A DNA stretch of 64,000 bases from Piromyces finnis (GCA_002104945.1 MCFH01000015.1:42501-106500), one strand, 5' to 3'; counted from the first letter of the stretch, positions 14,101-28,544 are shown. Translations and numbers: made by a program. The notes: generated from the sequence alone by a model not told the origin.

Positions 14101-14757
14101 CTTCATACTAGTTACTAAATTTTTTGAATTTTCTAAAGAAGGACCAAGTAACATTATATTAAATATTTCATTTGTTTTATTAATTTTTAAAAAATCTTTA
14201 ATGAAAAAGTCAGATGTTACGTTAAATAAAGTTGGATAACTCTTTATCAGAGTTCCTTGATTATTATTATTGCTAATTAATCTTATAGAAATATTGTTTG
14301 GTAAATTATCTATCAAATTTTCAATAGCATATACACAATCAGATGAAGTATCATAATTATCTAAATTTAAATACTTATCACATATTGTTAAATTTACTTC
14401 TTTAACAATAACTTCATTAATTTGAATTGAACTGATTACAAAAGAATATGTATTAAAATAATTTTCACTACTAATTATGCATTTAACATTGCTTATCTCT
14501 TCAAAACAATCATTTAAAATGGTAATATAGGCTTTGACATTTTGACCTATTCCATTATAATGTTTTGCAAAAGAGAATTCAACTTTTAAATAATTATTAT
14601 TTTGTGGACAATCTTCTATATCATTTGGTTCTAATTTTACAAAAGAATATAATGAATTTTCATTTTCAATATTATTTGTAACTATTGAATTATCAATATT
14701 TAAACTGTGAGCGATTAAATCATCGACAATAAAATGACTCTCATTAAAGTTGTTCAT
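4994..14757 (-). CDS. Giant LRR protein with NTPase-like N-terminal region
   Basis: Single minus-strand gene of 48 exons and 1,799 residues. Exon 1 is 14757-12752. It leaves at GTAAAT just before the stop of that frame and rejoins at 12629-12597, with a branch-like ACTAATGAC in the intron. Exon 12507-12409 follows, then 44 LRR exons (listed separately), then a terminal exon 5015-4994 adding seven residues and TAA. All junctions are phase 2. There is no signal peptide or membrane segment, so the protein is probably intracellular. Residues 1-669 are not recognised with confidence. The middle part (IMLLGPSLENSKN, later VVILIPKIANDDHEI and GRPTYIILDN) has the strand-loop-helix pattern of an IFI44-like P-loop GTPase, but the GKS/T of the P-loop is missing. 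The C-terminal 45 repeats follow the plant-type LxxNxLxGxIPxxIGNLxxLxxL consensus. The likely role is ligand binding or scaffolding; no partner can be named. An alternative is that the two parts are separate genes, with the LRR gene starting at an ATG near 12675. Confidence 0.82.
5112..12330 (-). repeat. Array of 45 plant-type LRRs, one per 72-nt exon
   Basis: Each exon encodes one 24-residue LRR and is exactly 72 nt in phase 2, except 11237-11380 (144 nt, two repeats). Exons in plus coordinates: 5112-5183, 5287-5358, 5452-5523, 5597-5668, 5763-5834, 5930-6001, 6107-6178, 6269-6340, 6453-6524, 6630-6701, 6784-6855, 6936-7007, 7135-7206, 7286-7357, 7477-7548, 7642-7713, 7816-7887, 7972-8043, 8149-8220, 8343-8414, 8517-8588, 8700-8771, 8853-8924, 9035-9106, 9184-9255, 9350-9421, 9507-9578, 9665-9736, 9820-9891, 9984-10055, 10133-10204, 10296-10367, 10446-10517, 10602-10673, 10748-10819, 10891-10962, 11060-11131, 11237-11380, 11458-11529, 11612-11683, 11801-11872, 11966-12037, 12111-12182, 12259-12330. 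Donors read GTAA or GTAT; introns are roughly 70-130 nt. Confidence 0.93.
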
Positions 14758-15759
14758 CTTTAATTAAAATTTGTTGTTTAATATTTATTTACAATAAAAA
14801 ATAGAATAATGAAATATTACAATACAATAAAGCTATTAAATATAACTTACTAATTACAAATATAATAAATATATATATATAAAAAACCAAAATTATTTAT
14901 TTATTAAAAAAAGAGAAAAAAAGATTTTTTATATTATATATTATATATAATAATAATTATAATTTGATTTTTAGAATTATTTAAAAATTTTATTATTAGT
15001 TTTTAGTTATTATAAAGGAATATTTATCTTTTTAGCCTTTTTTTTTTTAGCTTAAATATAATAATATTTAATTATTTAAATATTTTGTTATATTTAAATC
15101 GGAAATTTAAAGTTTATATATATAGTAAAATTTATATAAATATAAATAAAAATTTTTATAATTAAATATTATCCAATGAATTTAAAGATTCAATTAAATA
15201 ATTTCAAAATGCAATAACATCCATCATAGATAATAAATAATACAAAAAAAGGTTGTTTTTTTTTCTTCTTTTAATCTGTACTATTTAATTTAATTATTTA
15301 TTCTTCTTCTTTATTATTTTTATAATAAAAATAAAAATTTTATTGCTTATTCTTTATTTTTTTTATTATTGTTTTATTATTATTTTTATATATAATTTAA
15401 TTAATTGTACATGTATATTGATCTTTTTAATTAAAGATCATGATAAAAAAAAGATATTAGCTCCAGTTAATAAAGGTGAAATTAAACTATTTTAAAATAT
15501 TAAAATTAAAGGAATGAAATAATATTATAATTCATAAAAAAAGAAATATTAATAGTATTTTATCATATACATATATACTTAAATAAAAAGTATAGATTTA
15601 AGATGTTTTCAAATAAATTATACAGAAAAAAATATATAATATTATTATTACAATAAATTTACTATTTTTCATTATGCATATGTATAAATAAAGAATTAAC
15701 TACGTATCGAAATGGAATAAATAAGCAAATAAGAATAAGTGAAACTTTTATTTATGTAT

Positions 15760-15810
<51 letters not shown>

Positions 15811-16993
15811 TATACTCAAAACATAATTTAAATTTAGAATTTTTGAAATTTTAAGTATTTTTATATTAACACCTTTGATATATACAGGAAAATATTAAAT
15901 TAGAAACAATATAATTATATATAAAAAATTGAAAATGATATAGTTGTTAAATAAGCATATTGAATTAAGTCTTAATAATAATAATTGAATAACAATTTAT
16001 ACCAAATTTGAAATTTGAATTGAAAATTACTAAAATAGATTTTATAAATCATAATAAAATATTAAAACCAAAAAAAAAAAGTATATGTTATAAAAAGCTA
16101 ATCCCTTATATAAAATATAGAAAATAGAATTGAATTATAAAAACTTTAAGATTTTATTATCATATAATTTATAAAAACAATAGACGATATGCACATAATA
16201 TCTATATATTTTTAATCTTCTTTATTGAAATATTTCTATATCATTTATAAAAATAAAAGTATTCTCAAAACTTTAAATAAATTTAAAATTAATTTTATCC
16301 AATAGATTTGGAGATTCAATTTAATTACATTTCCATATTTGTATAATTTTTAAATTTTAAAATTTTTCCTGACAGGGCCAAAAATAATTTTTTGAGAATC
16401 AATGAATTTTTGTATACTAATAAAATAAAAAAAAAAATAATAATAACTTATATATTAAATTTAAATTAAATTAAAGTAAAAAATGATACTTCAAACTTTT
16501 TTTTTATTATTTCATTTCATTTAATTTCAATCAATTAATAACAATCAAAAAGATAAAAAAAAAAAAAATAGGAAGAATAAGAATAAAACTTAATTTTATA
16601 AATATTTCAAAACAGTTCATATAGCATATAGTAAATGATTACGATCACTAAATATTAAAAATAGCAATAAAATATTCAAATTACAATGACAATTAAATTT
16701 TGAATTATATTTTAAATACTTAAATATACACCCACATTCTTATTTTATATTACAGCTACTTATTAAAGCATTAATTTAAAATTATCTGTAAAGCTAAATT
16801 TTTTCAATTGAACTATCCATTTTTTTTCATCACTCTCTTAAATATTACATAACCGTATTCTTCATCTCTTCATTATTATATATATTTATACTTCCAATGA
16901 ATAAAAAAATTTATTAAATACATAATAAAATATTAATCAAAGAAATCAAGAAATTTACTTTAATAATAATCTATAAATTATATTAATTTTAAA
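14758..16993. other. Divergent intergenic region
   Basis: No exon or RNA gene is visible in 2.2 kb of AT-rich sequence between the 5' ends of the LRR gene (minus) and the kinesin gene (plus). It should contain both promoters. It holds a (TTTA)n microsatellite and many A or T tracts. Confidence 0.5.
15757..15812. repeat. (TTTA)n microsatellite
   Basis: About 14 tandem TTTA units, nearly perfect, in non-coding DNA upstream of the kinesin gene. Confidence 0.9.
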
Positions 16994-19900
16994 ATGAAGC
17001 AATTATCAACTTCAATGGATAATATTCATGTGGCCATTAGAATAAGGCCATTACCACAGGAAAATGATACTTCAGTATGGTCAGTAAAGGGAAATGTTAT
17101 ATCTCCAACTATTGACTCAAAAGTAATATCAAGTTCTTCATATTGTGTTGGTAAGAAATATATTAAAAATTCTTTTATTAAAAATTAAACTAAAAATTGA
17201 AGAATAAAATTATTTACATATTATTAAATGTTTCTATATATAATAACATATAATAAAATAAAGATAAAATATTTAATGTTGATTCAAATACAGAAGATGT
17301 ATACAATTCTTTCATAAGACATATAATTTGTTCGACTATGGATGGTTTCAATGGTTAATAAGAATAATTTTTTATATAATATTAAAATGTATTGTAGATG
17401 TAATAAAATAATTGAATTATTTAATTATAAATAATTATAATATAAAGGTACTGTTTTTGCATATGGTCAGACATCATCCGGAAAAACTCATACAATGCAT
17501 GGAGATAGAAATGACCCTGGAATTATACCTCGCGCTATTCATGATATTTTTCACATAATTCAAAATGTAATGAAAAAATATATAAATTTGATGGATTTTA
17601 CTTAAATTATTAAATATATATACAAATTCATATATATATATATATATACATTTATTTATAATAAACAATCAAGACCCCTGATAGAGAATATTTATTAAGA
17701 GTTTCATATTTAGAAATATATAATGAAAAAATTAAGGATTTATTAAATCCATCACATGAAAATTTGAAAATTCATATGAAAAATGTAAGAATTTTTATAG
17801 TAAATGTTGTAAAAAAATAAAAAAAATAATAATAAAAAAAAAAGTAGAATTTTATCTAATAATAACAAATGCAAAGAATGAATTTTACGTTGATAATTTA
17901 ACAGAAGATATTGTTTTAAATCCTGAAGAAGTTGCAAATCTATTGAAAAAAGGAGATGGTAAATTAGTAATAAAATTAGTAGATTCATTTAAATTAATAT
18001 AATAAACTAACTTTCCAAAACAATTTTACCAAGATTTTAGACATGTTGGTCAAACAAATATGAATGAACATAGTAGTAGATCACATACAATATTTAGAAT
18101 GGTAAATTTAAATAACTAAAAATTATAATAATAAAATAATTATAAGAATTAAAAATTTATAGCTCATAATACTTTCTTTTTTTTTATTATTGTTATTATT
18201 ATTTGATATATGATAGATTATTGAAAGTAGAGAAAAAAATAGCAATAATGAAACAAATAATAATTCAGCAATTAAAGTTTCACATTTAGTAAGCTTATAA
18301 TTTATACATTTACATTAAAAAACAATAAAAATAGAAAATATTTTAATATAAAAATAAAATCACATTTTATTTTCAGAATTTGGTTGATTTAGCAGGTTCA
18401 GAAAGAGTTTCGCAAATTGGTGGTGATGCCCAACAAGTAAAAGAAGGTGTTCATATCAATTTAAGTTTATTTACATTAGGTGTAGTTATCGCAAAACTTT
18501 CAGAAGGAAATGATAAGTAAATATTGAGAAAAATAAAAAGTATAATATTAATTTATATATATTAATTTATATATATTCAATTATTAAATAAAAAAAAAAA
18601 GTGCACATATACCTTATAGAGATTCAAAATTGACAAGAATATTACAACCATCACTTGGGGGTAATGCAAGAACAGCAATTATTTGTACTATTACACCTTC
18701 GATTGATTACCAAGAAGAAACTCATAGTACATTGAAATTTGCAATAAGAGCTAAAACAATCCAAAATAAACCAGAAGTTAATGAAGTATGTATTTTATAT
18801 TGATATTAAATAATAAATTAATGAATTATTATTAATATAACTAAAAATGACAATTCTTTAAATATATAAAATAGATTGTATCAGATGAAGCATTATTAAA
18901 GAAATATAGAAAGGAAATCAGTTCTCTAAAAAAACAACTTCAAGAAGTAATATTGATATAATTATTAATTACATTAATATTAATAATTAGGATACCTATT
19001 AATTATTAATTATATATTTTTATTTATTAAAAAAAAGATACAAACCCAAGATAGATTAACTGAATTAAGCAAAGTAGATAACTATATATAAATTAATAAT
19101 TTTTTATATAATTAAATTCGATTTTATTTGTACAATTTAAAATTGATTAATAAAAACATAAACCTATAGATTAAAGAGCACAATATTGTAATGATGAAAA
19201 AGTTAGAAGAAAAGGAACAACATGAGGTAATATAGTAATAATAATAATAATAATAATATATAACAAAATAATAGTAAAAAAGGGAAAACTTATTTATATT
19301 TAATAGGCAAAATTAATGGAAAACTTAGAACAATTAAAAGCTATACCAAATGAATACATTAATAAAATTAATGAATTAGAGCAACATAATGAATTAATAT
19401 CTAAGAAACTAGAAGAAAAGGCAGAAAAAGAAGTATTTATTTATTTACTACAACTATATTATAAGAATTGATATTTGATATTTAATCATATATTACAATT
19501 ATTTAAAATAATAAAATAAAAAGGTTAATCATGAATTACATATCAAAAATTTATTCAATGGTATCGAAAATTTATGTGATCCAACTAAATTAGAATTTGT
19601 CCCAGAAGAATTAAATGTAAATGAATTGATTATTATATCGATATATTTAATATAATATTAATTAAAATATTGTATTTATTATTATATCATAGAATGTTAA
19701 AAACTATATAAAACAATTATTAAATACTGTAAGTGATGCTAAATTGATAATAGAACGTTATTCTATTAAATTTGAAAAAGATGAAGATTATTTAAAATTA
19801 GAAAGAAAAGCATTTAATGAGGTATTAAAATATTATAAGGCATTTAATATATATATATTAAATAAAATATATATTTTAAATTAAATATAATAATATTGTT

Positions 19901-22900
19901 ATTTTCTATTTTATTATGAAATAATTGACAAAATAATTATTTTAATAGATTTTTCAAAAGCAATCTAATGAAATTGAAAAATATAAGAATATTGAAGAAA
20001 AGTGTAATTCGATGATAAATATATTAAATAAGAAAGAAGAGGAATACAAAGAAAAAATAGAAAAAATGAATAATGACAATAATATCTTATTAAATAAATT
20101 AAAAGAAACAGAAGGAAATTATTTAAGTCTTATAGAAGAAAATAATTCAAATGAAAATGTCTTACATTTGGTTTCTAAACTAAATAAAGTATTTAATGAT
20201 AATAAAAAAGAAATACAAGAATTGGAAATTAAAGAAGATGTTATTAATAATATTATATTAGCAATTGATAGCTTAAAGAAAATAGTTTCAAACACAAATT
20301 TATATATCACGAATGAAGTTCAAACAGATGAATTATTAGATCCACAATATATTGAAAGGGTAACAAAAATTATATAAATTTTATTTGTATTGAGCAAATA
20401 TAAGAAAAAAATTGTGCCTAAATAGATTAACATTTTTGTTATTGTTATTGTTATTGTTATATAATATATTAAATTAAAGTTGGAAAAGAATGTAGAAACT
20501 ATGACAAATCAAATTACTGAACTCAAAAAAGAAAATAATATATTTAAAGATAGTAAAAAAGAATTTGATACTATTATTAAAGAAAAAGAAGAAACTATTT
20601 ATCAATTAAAAATAAATAATGATGAATTTAAGAAAAAATTGGATCTTTCAAATGATGAAAAATATAAGGTTTGGATTATAAAACTCAAAATATAAATTAT
20701 ATGAAAGTTTATATATATATATATTAAATATCATATTTTAAAACAAAATAATTAATATAGGCCGATAAGGAAATTAATGAACTTAATAAAAAAATAGAAT
20801 CCTTAAAAAGCGATTATAAAACTAAAGATCTATCAATTCAACAATTACAAACTGAAGTTACTAAATTAAATAATGATAAAACAATAGATTCTAATAAAAT
20901 AAATCATTTAGAACAAGAAAATAAAAAAGTAGTTATCAATTATACTAATAATATATTACAATACCAAAAATTAGTATATTCATTAAAAATAAAAATATAT
21001 ATATATATATTTTTTTTAGATTGAAAGTTGTAGTGAAGACCGTCAAAAAACTATTGATAAATTAGCAAAGGAAATTGAAGAAGATAAGAAGAAGATCATT
21101 GAAGTAATTAATACCATTTTAATAATAATATATAATTTATTATAATATAAAATATTAATAAAAAAATATTATTTATAAATATAGTTAAATGATATGATTG
21201 AACAATACAAAAATACAATTGAAGAAAATCAAAATTCACATGAAAAATCAATAGAAACAATGAAAATTGAACATGAAGAAAGAATTGAAGATCTAACATC
21301 TCAATATAAGCAATCTTCGGAAAATGTATCTAAAGTTGAACAACAAGTATTTCAAGTATGTTTAAAAAACTTAAATATCATTTTGTTAAAGAAATAATAA
21401 GCATATGATTAATATTTATTCATTATATTAATATAATAAACCATTAGCTTGAAGAACAAGTTGTTGATTATCAAGAAAAATTCATGGAATTACAAAATGT
21501 ATTAGCAGAGCAGAAAGAATGTATAAATGAAAGAGATATTCAAATTAATGAATTATTAGCCCAAGTAGATTCATCTACCAACGAAATTCAAACTCTCCAA
21601 AATACAATAAATAATGTACTTTTTCTTTAATAATAAATTATATATATATATATATTGGAATACATTATTTGTGCTTATAAATTAAAATTAATGTTTTTAT
21701 TTTTTCCATAAAAGCTACATAATCAAATAGGTGATTTTGAAAATAAAATTAATGATATAAAAGAAGAAGCAAAAATTGAAAATATAAAATCAAACGAGTC
21801 AATAGATAAATTAAAGGAACAATATGAAACCATTTTACTTGATAAAGACTCAACAATTTCTCAACTAAATAATGATTACCAAGCAACAATTGCTAAAAAG
21901 GATGATAAATTAACACAATTAACTGAAAAATATGAACAAACAATATCAGAAAAATCAGAACAGGTTATTAGGTTAATTGAAGAAAATGAATTATTACTAT
22001 CAGAAAAAGAAGATATTAAGCAATTAACAAAAGACTTTAATAATAAATTAAATGAAAAAAACAACGAAATAGAAAGCATAAAAAAGAAATATGATTATAT
22101 AAATGAACAATTTAAACAAAGTGAATTCATAATTAAAGAAAAAGAAGAAAATATTGTTCAGATTAATGATGAATTAAAACAAAATAGTCAAAAAGTTAGT
22201 GAGCAGAAAAAAATTATTGAAAAATATAAGCAGCAACATAAAATGCAAATGGAAAAAGAAAAAGAAGAACAAAAAAATAATAATGAAAAAGATAATAAAA
22301 TAAAGGAATTAAATGAAAAAATAAAACAATTAGAAATGAATTCTATTGAGAAGGATAATATAAATAAAACCAATATAATGAACAATGATTATTATATTAA
22401 ATCAATTAATGAAAAAGATGCTGAAATTGATAGTTTAAAAGAAGAAAAAAAGAAATTTAAAGAAATAATATGTGAAAAGGAAAACAAAATATTAAGTTTA
22501 AATAAATATATTGATGATATCAAAGATACCAAAGAAAAGGACGATTTAATAAAAGATATAAGAAATGAATGTAATGATTTTAAACAACTAATTGACGAAA
22601 AAAATAAGGAGATCACAAAATTAAAGAACATTAAAGAAACTATCGAACAAAAAGATGAATATATTAAAAAAATAAAAATGGAAATGGAACAACTTAAAGA
22701 AGATATTAAATCAAAGGATAATAACTCACAGGAACTAAATGACATTAAAAGTGAACTTAAGGAAAAAGATTCTATCATTATGAACTTAAAAGAACAAAAT
22801 AAATTAATAAAAGAAAATTCAGACATGGCAGTTAAAAAGTTAAAAGAGGATATTATTAATAATAAAAAAGAAATTAATGAAAAAGAAAACATTATCCATT

Positions 22901-25900
22901 CCTTAAATATGAATAATGAAGATTTAAAATTAAAATATGAAAATCAAATGAAATCAATCAGTAATAAGGATGAAAAGCTAAAGAATTTAGAAGAAATTCA
23001 TGAAAGATGTCTACAAGGACACAAAGAACAAATTACTCAGATGACAAAGGATTATGAAGATAAGGTAAATCAATTGACATTAGCATATGAAAAACTCAAA
23101 AAAAATGAATATCAAAATGATGACAATAAAAGTTATATATCAGATTCTGATAAAACAAAAGTTTCACCTCATTTCAGTAATGGTACTGAGAATATGAATT
23201 ACAATGATATAGTTGTTATTAATAATAAAATATTAAGTTATAAGAATAAAATTGAAATTCTTACAAAAGAATTAAAAATGAAAATGAATACTGAAGATAA
23301 TAATGAATTAGACAAAGCAAAAAATAGCTGCGAAAATAGTCAAGGAATTATAAAGGACCAAACTAGCATTGATATTACTATTCAATATCAACAAGAACTT
23401 AATGAAAAAAATATTTTGATTGAAAAATTGAAAAAAGTTAACCAAGATATATTATATGAAAAAGATGAGCTTGTTGAAAAGTTAAGAACTAAAAATAATA
23501 ATAGTGATCAAGATTATATAAATTCATTGAAAAAAGAAAATGAAAAATATAATAATGAGTTAGAAGAATATAAAGTTAAATACAATGAACTTGAAAATGA
23601 AAACAGACAAGTTCAAGAATATTATGAATTGAACTTAGTTAAAATGGAAGAATATAAAAATCAAATTAATGAATACAAACAGCAAGTAGTTGAACTTACA
23701 GAAGTCAATGAAAATTACAAAAAAATAGAAAACGAATTAAATAATATGAAAAAGGAAAATAACAACTTTAATAGCAACTTTAAAGATAATATGAATATTC
23801 AAAATATTAATGAAAACGAAAACGAAGAAACTAAAAAACTTAAGAACGATCTGGTTATCTCACAAATTAATGAGCAAAATCTTCAAAATCAATTAAAACT
23901 ATTAAATCAAACATTGGAATCTGAAACGAATAAGATAGAACATTTGAATAATTTAAATGAAGAACTGAGAGCAAATATAGAAGAACAAACCCAAGAAAAA
24001 AATGAATTATTAACAAGATTATCTGAACTTGAGAGAAATAACCAAGAATTAAATGAACAATCTGAAAAATATGAAAGTATTCTTGCTGAAAACGAAAGAT
24101 TACGTAAAAGTTATTCTGACAGTGAAATTGTTTCAAGAGCAATGTATCATGAACTTCAAGATATGAGAAAAAAATACTCAGAATTACAGAATGAATGTGA
24201 TCTACAACAAAATAAATGTAGAGATTTATTAGATACCTGTCAACAGCTTGAAGAAAGATACAATAAAACAATGAATGAAAATGAATCTTTAAGACAAAAC
24301 TTGGATGATAATGAAGTTGCTTCAAGAACTATGTATCATGAATTACAAGATATAAGAACTCAATACAATTTAATGCAAAAAGAATTTGAAATGGAAAGTA
24401 ACAAATATCAAAACTTACTTGAAAATTATCACACTTCTGAAGAACATAATAAAAATCTAATTGCTGAAAAAGAACATATTCAAAGATCATTAAAAGAAGA
24501 AGAAGAAAAGTCAAGATCATTTTATTGTGAACTTCAAGATTTAAGAAATATTGTTAACAAAAATCAACATATTACTGAAGCTATGAAACAATCAGAAGAT
24601 AGATTTAATAACGTATCTGCTGAAAATGAAAGATTAAGAAAACTTTACGAAGACGAAAATAGAGCTGCAACAGATATGTATCATGAACTTCAAAGCATTA
24701 GAACTAGATATAATGAATCACAAAACAAATATGAACAAGAATGTCAAAAGAATCAAAAATATATTGCTGACTATGAGCATCTTAATACTCGCTTCCAATC
24801 ATTAACTACAGAAGCGGAAACATTACGTTCTACTTTAGAAGATAGAGAACATCTTCATAGAATTGCAGATAAAGAATTAGAAGAGATCAAAAAGAAGCAA
24901 AGTCATGACTATGCAATAATTGATGGATTGAAACGCGGTAATTATAATATAATAAAAATTAAAAGATAATTTTATATAAAAACTAGATGATATATATATT
25001 TACAATTAATTTTGATGGTTAATTTATTAGAATTAAAAACTTTAACCGAAAAGAATAAAATGATTCAACAAGGTAAATATAAATATAATTTATGTTTATT
25101 TAGTATTTTTTAAAAATAAAAAGTAAAATAAAAAAAAAAAAAAGATAAAATAAAATAATAATATTAATAATAATAAATTATAATTATTTAATTTTTATTA
25201 ATAATAGAACATAAAGTATTAAACGATGAATATACAAAATTGAAGCAAGATACCCAAAAGAGAAATAGCTTAAACTCTAAGCTTGATGAAAAATTTAAAC
25301 AAGCTTCAAATGAATTTAAAGTAATTAAAAAAAATTAATTGTTTATTAATAATATTATACATTATTATTCTAAATTTTTAACAAATATAACATATAAATA
25401 GAAATTAAGAGAAGATAATGAAAACTTATCTGAGAAGTTAAAGCATGATTCTTTAATAATAAAACAACTCGAAGCTGCTTTAAAACAAAAAGAACAGGTA
25501 AATTTTAATTAAAAATATTAAAATCATTTATACTAAATTATTAAATAACTTTTCTTATAAAAATAATTTTATAAAAGGAATGCTTAACTATGTTCCAAGA
25601 ATTTAATGTATTCAAATTAAAGGCTGAACATCAAATATCAAAGAACAATGAAGGTATATATATCGAAATAGTAATTAGCAAGGGTATAAATAAATATATG
25701 ATTAACAATTTATTAATATAAAACTTAACTTTTCTAAATAAAAAAAAAAAAATTAGCTTTAACAAAAGCACAAGAGATAAATAAGAAAAAGGTTGAAACA
25801 CTTGAAAATGAAATTAAAGAACAAAAATCAGTTAATACAGAAAAAGTTGAAGTATGTACTAAATATAGGACTCTATATTTACATTTTATTATATTCTAAA

Positions 25901-27861
25901 TGTATGTGTATTTTTTTGCTTTTTATAATTAAAAAAAAAAAAAAAAAATAGAAATTGGAACAAGAAATAAGTTCACTCAAGATTGATTATGAAAAAGAAA
26001 GCATGCTAAAGATAGAAAAAGAAACCGTAATAACTAATTTATAAAATAAATTAGATTAGATTAATACTTTGTATATATATAATAATCAAATAATCTTATA
26101 ATTATTATTTAGATTTTACAAGAAAAATCTTTAGAAATCACACAATTGCAAATAAAAATTAAAGAATTAAATGAAAAAATTAAAGATAAAACAGAAGAAA
26201 AAGCATTACAAGAAAATATTGATAAATTGAATACCCAAATTGAAAAATTAACTAGAGACAAGCAATTACAAGAATTAAGCACTATGGAAAAAATTGAAAT
26301 TCTTGAAAAAGAAAAAGATCAAGTAGTTGCTGAAAAACAATATGAAATTGATAGTCTATGTATTCAACATCAAATATATATTGATGACTATCAAAAAAAG
26401 ATTGATTCCTATGAAGAAAAAATTTCATCATTGAATTCAGAACTTTCTGAGAAGAACAATATATTGGATGAAACTGGAAAATTAATAAAAAATAAGGATT
26501 CTTTTACCTATGAAGCTTTTATGAAACTCATTAAAGAAAATAATGGAAATATAGAACAAAAACAAAAAGAGACACAAGTTAATATCAAATAATTATATTA
26601 ATTATTATTAAAAATAATATTAATATTTATTAAATTGAAATATATTCTATTTTAATATATAAAACATATAAAATAAGGAAAATAATTTGATTACCACTCT
26701 TCAAAAACAATTATCCCTAAAAGAGAATGAGGCTAGAAGTTATATCTATCAAATTCAAGAACTTGAAGGAAAAATAAGAATGATGGAAAGGTAAATAATA
26801 AATATATAATAATTAATAAAGAAATTTTATTTATAACTGAAATAAATAAAATATGTATTATTTTAATAATCTCTAATAAATAGCTCGTTAGAATATACTA
26901 AAAGAGAACTTCATAGACAAATTGCTAGATCAAATGAAGAAAAGACTGTTATAAAAAAAGAAAATATTAATTCTGATAAAGATAAAGAGGTATTATAAAA
27001 ATTAATATATATATATATTGATAATTTAAATAATTAATTGATTTATTTTTAATATTTTTTAAAATAGGTATTCTTATTAGAAATAGCTAAATCGGAATCA
27101 GAACGATTAAGATCTGAAATTTCACGACTTAAAAAAGAGAATCAAACACAACAATTAGTTTATGAAAATGGTAAATCACAACACCTCAATATACAAAATC
27201 TAAAAATTTTAAAATAACTAATTATATCCTCATATTCATCATCATAAAAATAATAATTATAAATTAATGTGTAGATTTATCACATTCACGTCAACTTCTT
27301 CAACAAGAAAGAAATGAAAATAAAATATTGAAACAAAAATTACAAAAGTCCAATGTAATTAAAAATCTTTTATTATTATCATTAATTTAATTAGTGAATA
27401 ATTCTATTAAACAAAAATTATCCATCAATATTAATTTATATATTTATTCATATATCTTATCGATATTATTTTTATTTTATCAATAGGAAAAAGATATTAG
27501 TAGTGGTTTACCTATTAGATCAGTTGTTAATGATGTTGTTCAAAATGAAATTAATAATGAAAATAACGATAGTTTTTTCCTTAGACATCAAAGATCAAAT
27601 AGATATTTAAAAGAAAATAATGTATTGCAATCATCACTAAAAGAAAACAATGATGATGATATAAAAGTAATATATTCTAAAATAATAATTGTATCTATAT
27701 TTAGTTGAAATAATTTCTTAATTCTTATACTCTTTTTATATATAAAAATATTTCACATTCTTTCATTACAGATACCGAAAAAAAGCCAAAGAAACATTTA
27801 TGTTGAAAAAAGAAATATTCATGTAAGAAATGAAAATCCAGATACTTGTAATCAACAATAA
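16994..27861 (+). CDS. CENP-E-like kinesin (kinesin-7) with very long coiled coil
   Basis: Microtubule motor of 2,517 residues. Exons: 16994-17150, 17294-17353, 17448-17566, 17674-17784, 17877-17958, 18034-18101, 18217-18288, 18377-18516, 18602-18785, 18875-18946, 19038-19073, 19170-19226, 19307-19432, 19524-19616, 19693-19821, 19949-20359, 20480-20668, 20761-20928, 21020-21103, 21185-21355, 21448-21615, 21715-24937, 25031-25072, 25208-25320, 25402-25497, 25578-25653, 25757-25851, 25952-26026, 26113-26577, 26678-26790, 26884-26989, 27068-27170, 27275-27354, 27487-27666, 27772-27861. The N-terminal motor (about 8-330) has P-loop GQTSSGKT (79-86), switch I NEHSSRSH (187-194) and switch II DLAGSE (227-232), all intact. 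About 2,100 residues of Glu/Lys/Asn-rich coiled coil follow. N-terminal motor plus giant coiled coil matches CENP-E, which links kinetochores to spindle microtubules; that role is inferred. Some small exon boundaries could be off by a few bases. Confidence 0.9.
24085..24870 (+). repeat. 63-residue coiled-coil repeat in the kinesin tail
   Basis: The motif [A/N]E[N/K/A]Ex(L/I)R, usually followed by a (M/F)Y(H/C)ELQ segment, recurs with starts at 24085, 24274, 24463, 24619 and 24808. The steps are 189, 189, 156 and 189 nt. 189 nt is 63 residues, or nine heptads; the one short step is 52 residues. The pattern is read directly from the translation of the largest kinesin exon. Confidence 0.75.
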
Positions 27862-28544
27862 TCACACATATAAATTATCAGACTCATAATTTAACATTAT
27901 AAACTTTAAATTTATTAGAATTAAAAAATATATATATCCTATGATATTCCTTTTTTTTAATATCTTTTAAATATGTTTTTTTTTTTTTTTTTTTATTTAT
28001 TTGTTTGTCTGTTTGTTTGTTTGTTTGTTTTTTTTTTTCATAAAATTTAATATTCTTTAGATAGTATTAAAAATATTGTTGTAAAGATATTAAAGCGTTG
28101 AAAATATATTATTTATATTCCCGATATAATATATTTTTTTATTTTTAAAAGCTTTATACCTTATTACTTCACATACATAAATATGCAATTTAATATATTT
28201 TTTTTTTTTTTTAACACTTTAATAAAAACTACTCAATGTAAATAATTTTATAATAATAATAAAAAAAAAAATATTTAAAAAAAAAAAGACATATTTTTGA
28301 TACTACTTTCATTCTATTTTTTATTTAAAAGTTGGCTTTATACATATTCAGAAAAAAATAATGATAATAAATAATTATAAACAGTTAAAATTAATAACTA
28401 AATAATTTTTTGTGTAAAATCAAAAAGATATATTTTAATAAAAATATAAAATTAAATTCCAATGATTTTTGCATTTTACATAGTTTAAAATTGAAATAAG
28501 TATTTTTAAACTAATTCGAAAATGATATTTAGTTTTAAAGAAAT
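27862..28544. other. Convergent intergenic spacer
   Basis: Between the kinesin stop and the YAE1 stop. Long T tracts and a short (TTTG)n run near 28000-28030; no gene seen. It should hold the 3' UTRs of both genes. Confidence 0.5.
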
